Shown here one piece after another: positions 1 through 5,777 of a DNA stretch of 5,777 bases. A program made the translations under genes and the position numbers. Below the pieces are notes generated by a model. It had not been told where the DNA came from. It ran no database searches and worked only from the letters and a program-made list of their open reading frames with translations. Source of the DNA: Gemmatimonadota bacterium (GTDB lineage Bacteria; Gemmatimonadota; Gemmatimonadetes; Gemmatimonadales; Gemmatimonadaceae). The stretch covers positions 1 through 5,777 of the forward strand of contig QHUV01000253.1 in assembly GCA_003222065.1 (NCBI GenBank), written 5' to 3'. The stretch's first letter is position 1. Every line of letters starts with the position of its first letter.

Positions 1-28
1 CTCGTCGCTTGCGCTCCTCGGGACCGGC

Positions 29-118
29 GCGGACAACAGCATGGACGGACGCGGACGAAAGAGCGACAACAACTCATCACGGATTTCCCGGATTCAAACA
101 GATTTCACCGATTGCTCC
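29..118 (+). repeat. Left arm, 90-bp composite repeat
   Basis: Read on the plus strand: a GGAC-rich block (29-56), then AAAGAGCGACAAC (58-70), then four degenerate CGGAT units at 80, 89, 99 and 108 spaced 9-10 bases, ending in TGCTCC (113-118). Bases 43-70 match the reverse complement of 315-342 at 27 of 28 positions. The CGGAT part is more diverged than in the right arm. Confidence 0.8.
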
Positions 119-142
119 TCTTCGACTACGCCTCCGCCCTCA

Positions 143-240
143 ACGAGCCCGGACGATGCTTTTGGTACGGCACACCAGTCGGGATCCGGCGCGAGGAGCT
201 TCCCGACGTCGTTCTCAAAAATCATATCGTCCGGGCTCGT
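143..240. repeat. Inner 15-bp perfect inverted repeat
   Basis: ACGAGCCCGGACGAT at 143-157 is the exact reverse complement of 226-240, enclosing 68 bases. It shares its centre (191.5) with the 90-bp outer arms (192), and a further 7-bp pair (178-184 with 201-207) sits inside it. It is part of the larger foldback structure. Confidence 0.85.
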
Positions 241-252
241 GGGGCGCCGAGT

Positions 253-266
253 CGTGAGCGCTCACG
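253..266. repeat. 14-bp perfect palindrome at the right arm edge
   Basis: CGTGAGCGCTCACG reads the same on both strands. It abuts the inner end of the right 90-bp arm, and no equivalent palindrome exists at the left arm, so it breaks the symmetry. It could be a small hairpin or a dimeric protein site, or chance in GC-rich DNA; no function is claimed. Confidence 0.6.
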
Positions 267-355
267 GAGCAGATCCGTTGCATCCGTTCCATCCGTGAAA
301 TCCGTATCCAAGCCGTTGTCGCTCTTTAGTCCGCGTCCGTCCGTGCCGTGTCCGC
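266..355 (-). repeat. Right arm, 90-bp composite repeat with a 9-bp periodic block
   Basis: Read on the minus strand it has the same order as the left arm: GGAC-rich block, AAAGAGCGACAAC, then CGGAT units beginning at 304, 295, 286 and 277 with an exact 9-base period, ending in TGCTCC (271-266). On the plus strand the 9-base period reads as a repeated S-V tripeptide pattern. I take that as a by-product and not as coding, because no start, ribosome site or conserved domain accompanies it. Confidence 0.8.
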
Positions 356-367
356 GTTTGTCCGCGA

Positions 368-1828
368 TCACGCTGTACCGGCAGCGGCGCGATTTTGGAC
401 ACAGTGAAGCTCCCTGTGGATCGACTCCGCCGCGTCGCGGCCTTCGCGGATCGCCCATACCACGAGCGAGGCCCCGCGCCGAATATCGCCGGCAGCGAAT
501 ACACCCGGGATCTTCGTTCGGTGTGTCACGTCGGTCGATACCAGCCCACCGGCATCGGGCGCTACCAAGCCAAGGTCGCGAAGCAAGCGGCTATCGTCGG
601 GACCGGTGAATCCCATTGCCAGTAGCACGAGATCCGCTCGCAGCGTGAACTGCGTGCCGGGGAGCGGCAACATCCGCTGCGCGCCGTCCGCCGTCACTCC
701 CGCTTCGACTCGGATGGCATGAAGGCGTTGTACCCGTCCGCCCCTTCCCGAAAATGCCGTCGTCGAGACACTCCATTCGCGCGCGCACCCCTCTTCATGC
801 GCGTGGGACGTGCGGAGTTGCATGGGCCAAAGAGGCCACGGGGTCGATTCGGCGCGGTCCGCCGGCGGCTCCGGGAGTAATGCAAACTGCTGGACGTTGC
901 GGGCGCCCTGCCGGATGCAGGTGCCGGCGCAGTCGGCGCCAGTATCGCCGCCACCGATGATCACGACCCGCTTGCCCCGGGCATCGATGAGTGTTTGCTC
1001 ATCGATGGTATCGCCGGCGAGCCGGCGATTCTGCTGGGTGAGAAAGTCCATCGCGAGATGGATGCCGCGCAACGCACGGCCCGGGACGTCGAGCTCGCGC
1101 GCGGCCTGCGCGCCGCCCGCCAGACAGACCGCGTCGAAGTCTCGTCGCAGCGCGTCGACGGGAACGTCCTCGCCGACATTGACGCGAGTTCTAAAGACGA
1201 CGCCTTCGGCCGCGAGCTGCGCGAGGCGGCGGTCCAGCACGGACTTCTCGAGCTTGAAGTCGGGGATGCCGTATCGAAGCAAGCCGCCGAGCCGATCAGC
1301 CTTCTCGAAAACGACGACGCTGTGGCCGAATCGCCGGAGCTGCTGCGCGGCCGCGAGTCCCGTTGGACCGGAGCCGATCACCGCGACTCGTCGTCCGCTC
1401 TCTTCGCGCGGCTGCTGCGGCGTCACCCACTGCTCGGCAAAGCCGCGATCGGCGATCGCCTGCTCGATGGTGCGAATCGCCACCGGCTGCTCGACGAGCG
1501 AGAGCACGCACGCCGACTCACACGGCGCGGGACAGAGGCGTCCCGTGAACTCTGGGAAATTGTTCGTGGCGTGAAGCGTGTCGAGCGCCTCGCGCCAGCG
1601 CCCGCGGTAGACGAGGTCATTCCAGTCCGGGATGACGTTGCGGACCGGACAGCCCGTGTCACCCTGGCAGAAGGGTACGCCGCAATCCATGCATCGCGCT
1701 CCCTGCTCGCGCAGCGTGTGCTCCGCCACCGGCGCGTAAAACTCTCGCCAATGCTGCACGCGCGCATTCACCGGCTCACGCGTCGGCGTCGCGCGGCGAA
1801 GAGTGAGAAATCCTCTCGGATCACCCAA
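368..1828 (-). CDS. gltD: Glutamate synthase (NADPH) small subunit GltD, complete
   Basis: This is the 486-residue electron-input subunit of cytosolic glutamate synthase. It oxidises NADPH on FAD and passes electrons through 4Fe-4S clusters to the FMN of GltB. Seen in the sequence: the N-terminal GDPRGFL typical of the family; cluster cysteines C46, C49, C54 and C60, and C99, C103 and C107 in [12 protein letters not shown]; an FAD Rossmann motif [12 protein letters not shown] near residues 150-161, followed by [21 protein letters not shown]; a second dinucleotide motif [11 protein letters not shown] near 290-300 for NADPH; and a C-terminal [29 protein letters not shown] segment near 442-467. 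Length is usual for GltD. I chose the TTG start at 1828 because it gives the canonical N-terminus and lies 9 bases after GAGGAGG; the frame is open further upstream but that stretch is out-of-frame gltB coding sequence. It overlaps the gltB stop by 8 bases, implying translational coupling. Related Fe-S/FAD oxidoreductases share this fold, but the gltB neighbour settles the assignment. Confidence 0.96.
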   Translation of the reverse strand: MGDPRGFLTLRRATPTREPVNARVQHWREFYAPVAEHTLREQGARCMDCGVPFCQGDTGCPVRNVIPDWNDLVYRGRWREALDTLHATNNFPEFTGRLCPAPCESACVLSLVEQPVAIRTIEQAIADRGFAEQWVTPQQPREESGRRVAVIGSGPTGLAAAQQLRRFGHSVVVFEKADRLGGLLRYGIPDFKLEKSVLDRRLAQLAAEGVVFRTRVNVGEDVPVDALRRDFDAVCLAGGAQAARELDVPGRALRGIHLAMDFLTQQNRRLAGDTIDEQTLIDARGKRVVIIGGGDTGADCAGTCIRQGARNVQQFALLPEPPADRAESTPWPLWPMQLRTSHAHEEGCAREWSVSTTAFSGRGGRVQRLHAIRVEAGVTADGAQRMLPLPGTQFTLRADLVLLAMGFTGPDDSRLLRDLGLVAPDAGGLVSTDVTHRTKIPGVFAAGDIRRGASLVVWAIREGRDAAESIHRELHCVQNRAAAGTA

Positions 1829-4800
1829 GTCGCGCTTCCTCCTCGGCCCGCCGTGCGTCCGCGTGACGCGTCCGCGCGAGCGCCTTACGATACTCCACGG
1901 GCATAACGAGAACGAAGTGGCGGAGCGTCTGTTCCCATCGAGCGAGGACGTGCCGCGCGCGCGGGCTTCCCGTGTATCGCGCGTGCTGCTCCACGAGCCG
2001 GCGCAGGATCTCGCGGTCGGCGGCGTCGACCACCGGCCCGAGCTCCACCATTTCGCGATTGCAGCCTCGCTCGAATACATCGCCTTCGTCCAGCACGAAC
2101 GCGATGCCGCCGCTCATCCCGGCGGCGAAGTTCCGTCCGGTACGACCGAGCACGACGACGACGCCACCCGTCATGTATTCGCAGCCATGGTTGCCGACGC
2201 CTTCGACGACCGCGAGAGCGCCGCTGTTTCGCACGGCGAATCGCTCCCCCGCCAGGCCGCCGAAGTACGCTTCCCCTGAAGTCGCGCCATACAGCACGGT
2301 GTTGCCGACGATGACCGTCTCGTCAGGCAGGAACAGCGACCCTTTTGGCGCACGAACGACGAGCCGGCCTCCGGAAAGACCCTTGCCCACGTAGTCGTTC
2401 GCCTCGCCTTCGAGCTCGAGGGACAGCCCGTGCGCGGCAAAGGCGCCGAAGCTCTGCCCCGCCGAGCCGACGAACCGCAGGACGATGCTCTCGTCAGGCA
2501 GCCCAACGTCGCCGTAACGCCGGGCAATCTCTCCCGACAGCATCGCCCCGACGGCCCGATCAGCGGTTTTGATGGGCAGACGGGCCGACACTCGTTCGCC
2601 CAGCTCGAGCGCGGGGTGCGCGAGCTCGATGAGCTTGTGATCGATGACGTCGTCCAGACCGTGCTGCTGCGCCTGCACGTGATGCCGCGACACGGCCACG
2701 CCCCTCTCGGGCAAGTGCAGCAGCGCGGAAAGATCGAGTGCGCGCGCCCTGTCGTTCGAAGCTGCCGCACGCGGGCGGAGCACGTCGGTGCGGCCGATCA
2801 TCTCGTTCAGCGTGCGGAAGCCGAGCTGCGCCATCAGCTCACGCACTTCCTCGGCGACGAAGAAGAAGTAGTTGATCAGATCCTCGGGACGACCAGCGAA
2901 GTTCGCGCGGAGCTCCGGGTCTTGTGTCGCGATCCCGACCGCGCACGTGTTGAGGTGACACTTGCGCAGCATCACGCAGCCGGCGACGACGAGCGGCGCC
3001 GTGGCGAATCCAAATTCATCGGCGCCGAGCAACGCGGCGATGATGACGTCACGGCCAGTCTTGAGCTGTCCGTCAGTCTGAAGACGCACCCGTCCGCGCA
3101 AGCCTTTGAGAATCAGCGTCTGCTGCGTCTCGGCGAGACCGAGCTCCCACGGAATTCCAGCACGCTTGATCGACGAGAGTGGCGACGCGCCCGTGCCGCC
3201 GGAGTCGCCGGAGATCGTGATCAAGTCCGCGCGCGCCTTCGCGACGCCCGCCGCGATCGTGCCAACGCCCGACTCGGCGACGAGCTTTACCGAGACCGTG
3301 GCGCGCGGATTCACGCTCTTGAGATCATGAATCAACTGCGCGAGGTCCTCGATCGAATAGATGTCGTGGTGCGGCGGCGGCGAGATGAGCGTCACACCGG
3401 GCGTCGCGTGGCGCGTCCGCGCGATCACCTCGTCCACCTTGTGACCGGGGAGCTGACCGCCTTCACCGGGCTTCGCGCCTTGCGCAATTTTGATCTGGAG
3501 CTCCGCCGCGGTTACGAGGTATTCCGTGGTCACGCCGAAGCGAGCCGATGCCACTTGCTTGATCGCGCTGTTGCGTTCCGTGCCGAACCGCGCGCGCTCC
3601 TCTCCACCCTCGCCGGTATTGCTGCGACCGCCGAGGCGATTCATCGCGACGGCGAGCGTCTCGTGCGCCTCGCGGCTGATGGATCCGAATGACATCGCCC
3701 CGGTGACGAAGCGCCTGACGATCGCCGACGCGGGTTCCACCTCGTCGAGTGGGATCGCGTCACGCGCGTCGAAATCCAGCTGCCCGCGGAGAGTCCTGCG
3801 CCTAACGGCTTCCTCGTTCGCGAGCAGACTGAACTCGCGGTAGGTCGCGGGCTCGTTCTGGCGCGTCGCGTGTTGCAGTTTCGCGATCGTCGACGGATTC
3901 CAGGCGTGATGCTCGCCCTGAACGCGGTAGTGGTAATCTCCGCCGAAGTCGAGCGAGGCTGATTCAGCGTTCGCGCCGAAGGCAGCGGCGTGGCGCTCGA
4001 GCGTGTCGGCCGCCAGCGTCTCCAGTCCGATCCCGCCAACGGGCGACGACGTCCCGGTGAAGTGCCGCTCGACGAGCGCACGATCCAGCCCGATTACCTC
4101 GCAGATTTGCGCACCGCAAAAGCTCTGCAGCGTCGAGATACCCATCTTCGACAGGATCTTGAGCAAACCCTTACCAACGGCACTCACGTACTTCGCCCGA
4201 GCGATCTCGGGGTCGGAGAGGGCGGCGATGTCGCCGCGGCGCGCGAGCTCGGCGACCGTCGCGAGCGCGAGATAGGGATGCACGGCACTCGCGCCATACC
4301 CCACGAGCAGGGCGAAGTGAGCGACTTCCCGGGGCTCCGCCGTCTCCGCGACGAGGCTGACGCGCGCGCGCAGCCGTTCGCGAATGAGATGGTGATGCAC
4401 GGCGGCGACGGCGAGCAGCGACGGAATGGGCGCATGCTTCGCATCGACGCCACGGTCACTCAATATCAGTATGCCGCATCCGGCGCGTACGGCGTCCGCT
4501 GCGTCGCGACAAAGCGCGTTCACGGCCGGCGCGAGCGCGTCCGGGCCGCCGGCGGCGCCGAAGATCGTCGGCAGGGTCGTGACCGCCAGACCGGGCACCG
4601 ACAGCGCGCGAAGGGAGCGCATGGTCGCCGCGATCAGCACTGGCTGGTCGAGCCACAGGTATTTGGCGTGCTCCGGCGTCTCGTCGAGCAAGTTCGGCTG
4701 TGGACCGAGGTTCATGCCTAACGACATGACGAGCCGCTCGCGAATCGGGTCTATCGCCGGATTCGTCACCTGCGCGAATTGCTGCCGGAAGTACGCGTAC

Positions 4801-5156
4801 AATAACTGCGGCCGTTCGGAGAGCACGGCGAGCGGCGTGTCATTCCCCATCGAGCCGACCGGCTCCTCTCCGGCCGTCGCCATCGGCGCGAGGACCGTCG
4901 GGAGCTCCTCGGCCGTGTAGCCGAAGGCGCGTTGCTGCCTGACGAGCTCTGTCATCCCGAGATGGCTTTGCTCCTCGGGATGACAGTCGTTGAGTGTGAC
5001 GCGATGCTCCCCCACCCAGCGCCGATACGGTCGCCGGGATGTCAGCTCCTCCTTCAATTCCACGTCGTCGAGAATGCGTCCCTGCGTCGTGTTGACAAGC
5101 AGCATGCGCCCGGGCTGTAGCCGTCGGTGAACGCCATTGCCGCTGGTCCGTCCCAT
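1821..5156 (-). CDS. gltB: Glutamate synthase large subunit GltB, 3' fragment (central, synthase and C-terminal domains; frame-disrupted)
   Basis: This is an open stretch of 1111 codons. GltB-like sequence begins near residue 12 ([11 protein letters not shown], about base 5123); the first 11 residues only read the amidotransferase region in the wrong frame. Domains, counting from the ATG at 5156: central domain near 105-385 ([20 protein letters not shown], then [18 protein letters not shown]); FMN-binding synthase domain near 480-800 ([43 protein letters not shown]); 3Fe-4S cysteines C727, C733 and C738 with the family spacing C-x5-C-x4-C; C-terminal glycine-rich beta-helix near 895-1030 ([30 protein letters not shown]). 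In the cell this part condenses ammonia with 2-oxoglutarate. The stop at 1821-1823 lies inside the gltD start region. Residues 58-70 are encoded by a palindromic repeat. No Shine-Dalgarno is seen before ATG 5156 or ATG 5105, so independent translation is doubtful. It is most likely the remainder of one gene broken at about 5120. Confidence 0.93.
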   Translation of the reverse strand: MGRTSGNGVHRRLQPGRMLLVNTTQGRILDDVELKEELTSRRPYRRWVGEHRVTLNDCHPEEQSHLGMTELVRQQRAFGYTAEELPTVLAPMATAGEEPVGSMGNDTPLAVLSERPQLLYAYFRQQFAQVTNPAIDPIRERLVMSLGMNLGPQPNLLDETPEHAKYLWLDQPVLIAATMRSLRALSVPGLAVTTLPTIFGAAGGPDALAPAVNALCRDAADAVRAGCGILILSDRGVDAKHAPIPSLLAVAAVHHHLIRERLRARVSLVAETAEPREVAHFALLVGYGASAVHPYLALATVAELARRGDIAALSDPEIARAKYVSAVGKGLLKILSKMGISTLQSFCGAQICEVIGLDRALVERHFTGTSSPVGGIGLETLAADTLERHAAAFGANAESASLDFGGDYHYRVQGEHHAWNPSTIAKLQHATRQNEPATYREFSLLANEEAVRRRTLRGQLDFDARDAIPLDEVEPASAIVRRFVTGAMSFGSISREAHETLAVAMNRLGGRSNTGEGGEERARFGTERNSAIKQVASARFGVTTEYLVTAAELQIKIAQGAKPGEGGQLPGHKVDEVIARTRHATPGVTLISPPPHHDIYSIEDLAQLIHDLKSVNPRATVSVKLVAESGVGTIAAGVAKARADLITISGDSGGTGASPLSSIKRAGIPWELGLAETQQTLILKGLRGRVRLQTDGQLKTGRDVIIAALLGADEFGFATAPLVVAGCVMLRKCHLNTCAVGIATQDPELRANFAGRPEDLINYFFFVAEEVRELMAQLGFRTLNEMIGRTDVLRPRAAASNDRARALDLSALLHLPERGVAVSRHHVQAQQHGLDDVIDHKLIELAHPALELGERVSARLPIKTADRAVGAMLSGEIARRYGDVGLPDESIVLRFVGSAGQSFGAFAAHGLSLELEGEANDYVGKGLSGGRLVVRAPKGSLFLPDETVIVGNTVLYGATSGEAYFGGLAGERFAVRNSGALAVVEGVGNHGCEYMTGGVVVVLGRTGRNFAAGMSGGIAFVLDEGDVFERGCNREMVELGPVVDAADREILRRLVEQHARYTGSPRARHVLARWEQTLRHFVLVMPVEYRKALARTRHADARRAEEEARLG
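1838..1844 (-). promoter_or_regulatory. Ribosome binding site of gltD, inside the gltB 3' end
   Basis: GAGGAGG on the minus strand lies 9 bases before the TTG at 1828-1826. It is embedded in the last codons of gltB (EEEARLG). It decides the TTG start of gltD and, with the 8-base overlap of the two frames, suggests coupled translation of the two subunits. Confidence 0.75.
4949..4986. repeat. Small palindromic repeat inside the gltB coding sequence
   Basis: Two perfect 13-base arms (4949-4961 and 4974-4986, core TCATCCCGAG / CTCGGGATGA) flank a 12-base loop. On the minus strand it is read in the gltB frame as [13 protein letters not shown], with no stop codon and no frame change. From memory, peptides of the type CHPERSEGS...LGMT are common spurious translations of a dispersed intergenic palindrome in several high-GC and environmental bacterial phyla, and this looks like a short member. 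It lies between the conserved [17 protein letters not shown] and [13 protein letters not shown] motifs, a linker that varies among GltB proteins, so the fold could tolerate it. Confidence 0.85.
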
Positions 5157-5777
5157 GGCTCGAGCAACGCCGAGTGATACTCGTAAAAGGCGCGGCGTTC
5201 CGGGGGCATCGTTTCATCGCCTTCCCACGCCTCGGGCATGAGCATCATCATCGCGTGCGCGAGGGGGCGTCCAGCTTGAACGAGGAGCTCGAGCACATTG
5301 TCGAAGCAGGCCGAATCGCTCTGTCCTTCAGATACAACAGGGAGCAGTTGGGCGACATCGGCGCCGAACAGATCGGATGCGATGCACGATTCGCGCACGC
5401 GCATCCATGTCAGGTTGCCACGCAGCGTGTTGATCTCGCCGTTGTGGCACACGTAGCGGTACGGATGCGCGAGCGGCCACGATGGAAAGGTGTTCGTGGA
5501 GAAGCGCGAGTGGACCAGCGCGAGCGCGGACGCGAAGTCGGGCTCGACGAGGTCAGGGTAGAAGTGACGCAATTGCGTCGGCCGGAGCATGCCTTTGTAG
5601 ACGAGCGTGCGCGACGACAGGCTGGCGACGTACGTCGCCGGCTGCCCTCCACGCGCCGCCTCACGAGTCGCTCGCTCGATGCGTTTGCGAATGACGTACA
5701 AGGTACGCTCGAAGGTCGAGGGGTCGTCGACGTCGAGATTTACGCCCAGCGGCGCGACGAAGAGCTGGCGAATGGCG
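5054..5777 (-). CDS. gltB: Glutamate synthase large subunit GltB, 5' fragment (glutaminase domain; runs off the window, frame-disrupted)
   Basis: This is the class II glutamine amidotransferase domain of GltB, entering from beyond base 5777, so the catalytic N-terminal cysteine is not visible. The frame reads IRQLFV at the window edge, then STFERTLYVIRKR, RFSTNTFPSWPLAHPYRY, HNGEINTLRGN, and finally [14 protein letters not shown]. Counting the first complete codon (5776-5774) as residue 1, R91, N112-G113 and D154 match the spacing I recall for the glutamine-binding residues R210, N231-G232 and D273 of Azospirillum GltB. After FTDG (codon ends at 5120) similarity stops abruptly. The frame then reads 21 unrelated residues to a TGA at 5056-5054. 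The expected DRNGLRP strand and the rest of the domain are missing. The gene continues in another frame as the 3' fragment, so this is one gene broken by a deletion or an assembly fault, not a free-standing amidotransferase. Confidence 0.92.
   Translation of the reverse strand, partial: AIRQLFVAPLGVNLDVDDPSTFERTLYVIRKRIERATREAARGGQPATYVASLSSRTLVYKGMLRPTQLRHFYPDLVEPDFASALALVHSRFSTNTFPSWPLAHPYRYVCHNGEINTLRGNLTWMRVRESCIASDLFGADVAQLLPVVSEGQSDSACFDNVLELLVQAGRPLAHAMMMLMPEAWEGDETMPPERRAFYEYHSALLEPWDGPAAMAFTDGYSPGACCLSTRRRDAFSTTWN
5115..5123 (-). other. gltB: Frame-disrupting deletion junction in gltB
   Basis: Frame A ends its GltB similarity with GAC GGC (FTDG; GGC is 5122-5120). Frame B starts its similarity with CGG CTA CAG (RLQPGRM; CTA is 5120-5118). 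The two alignments abut or overlap by a few bases, while intact GltB proteins have about 45 residues between these motifs, including LDRNGLRPAR. A simple insertion or single-base slip cannot explain this. A deletion of roughly 135-140 bases whose length is one more than a multiple of three would. The shared CGGC bases at the join would fit recombination across a short direct repeat, but the lost sequence cannot be seen. The estimate of missing residues is from memory of E. coli and related GltB proteins. Confidence 0.85.

Larger units (their letters stand above)
29..355. repeat. Long imperfect inverted repeat (foldback element) downstream of gltD
   Basis: Nearly the whole gene-free tract 1-367 is one imperfect palindrome centred near base 192. 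Four nested pairs share that centre: 90-bp arms 29-118 and 266-355, a perfect 15-bp pair 143-157 and 226-240, a 7-bp pair 178-184 and 201-207, and weaker matches between them (CGACT at 123-127 against its complement at 250-254). It begins 12 bases after the gltD stop, so a read-through transcript could fold into a hairpin of about 327 nt. No T tract follows a stem directly, so it is not a typical intrinsic terminator. It could be a non-autonomous foldback element, a pair of intergenic repeats in opposite orientation, or an mRNA 3'-end structure. Bases 1-28 and 356-367 show nothing I can assign. Confidence 0.8.

Noticed and set aside
29..355. CRISPR array in the downstream repeat tract
   Set aside because: Only two copies, in opposite orientation, with internal short-period repeats and no regular spacers or cas genes.
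266..367. Intrinsic terminator directly after gltD
   Set aside because: No compact GC stem followed by a T run is found on the minus strand near the stop; the only T5 run (near 217-221) does not directly follow a stem.
112..609. Plus-strand open frame across the repeat tract and the end of gltD
   Set aside because: Its first half translates the inverted repeat and its second half is antisense to gltD; the S-V pattern comes from the 9-base DNA period.
995..1906. Plus-strand open frame of 303 codons opposite gltD
   Set aside because: Arg/Ala-rich translation with no recognisable motifs, antisense to a well-supported gene; open frames of this kind are expected in GC-rich DNA.
2430..3692. Plus-strand open frame of 420 codons opposite gltB
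   Set aside because: Lies antisense to the conserved synthase domain, has no family motifs, and mirrors the codon bias of gltB.
3990..4721. Plus-strand open frame of 243 codons opposite gltB
   Set aside because: Antisense shadow of the GltB central domain; low-complexity composition and no ribosome site considered convincing.
5054..5777. Independent class II amidotransferase gene separate from gltB
   Set aside because: The sequence is specific to GltB, ends abruptly at a conserved mid-domain motif and continues as GltB in another frame at the same point.

Overview
The window is a high-GC bacterial locus carrying NADPH-type glutamate synthase (GOGAT), read entirely on the minus strand. The order in transcription is gltB (large subunit, 5' end beyond base 5777), then gltD (small subunit), then a gene-free repeat-rich tract. 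Codon use is strongly GC-biased, so long shadow ORFs appear in other frames. Together with two kinds of dispersed-looking palindromic repeat, this suggests a Gram-negative soil or metagenome-type bacterium. Gemmatimonadota or a neighbouring phylum is my guess, but the sequence does not prove it.

Layout. Bases 5777-5120 encode the glutaminase (class II amidotransferase) domain of GltB without its first residues. At about 5123-5115 the gene is interrupted. Roughly 45 residues that every GltB has here are missing, including the DRNGLRP segment, and the frame changes. From about 5123 to 1821 the rest of GltB continues uninterrupted: central domain, FMN/3Fe-4S synthase domain and C-terminal beta-helix. 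A 38-bp near-perfect palindrome (4949-4986) sits in frame inside this part and encodes 12-13 residues in a variable linker. gltD (1828-368) overlaps the gltB stop by 8 bases, starts at TTG behind a strong Shine-Dalgarno sequence and appears complete. Bases 1-367 hold no gene I can support. They are mostly one long imperfect inverted repeat (29-355) made of two 90-bp arms around a centre with further concentric inverted repeats.

Function. GltB hydrolyses glutamine and passes ammonia to 2-oxoglutarate. GltD takes electrons from NADPH and delivers them through FAD and iron-sulfur centres to the FMN of GltB. Together they make two glutamates, the main ammonium-assimilation route with glutamine synthetase. 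As written, GltB cannot be made as one chain, so the locus is either a recent pseudogene or carries an assembly error. I see no defence, mobile-enzyme or other novel protein system. The unusual content is the gltB deletion, the coding palindrome and the large foldback repeat downstream of gltD.
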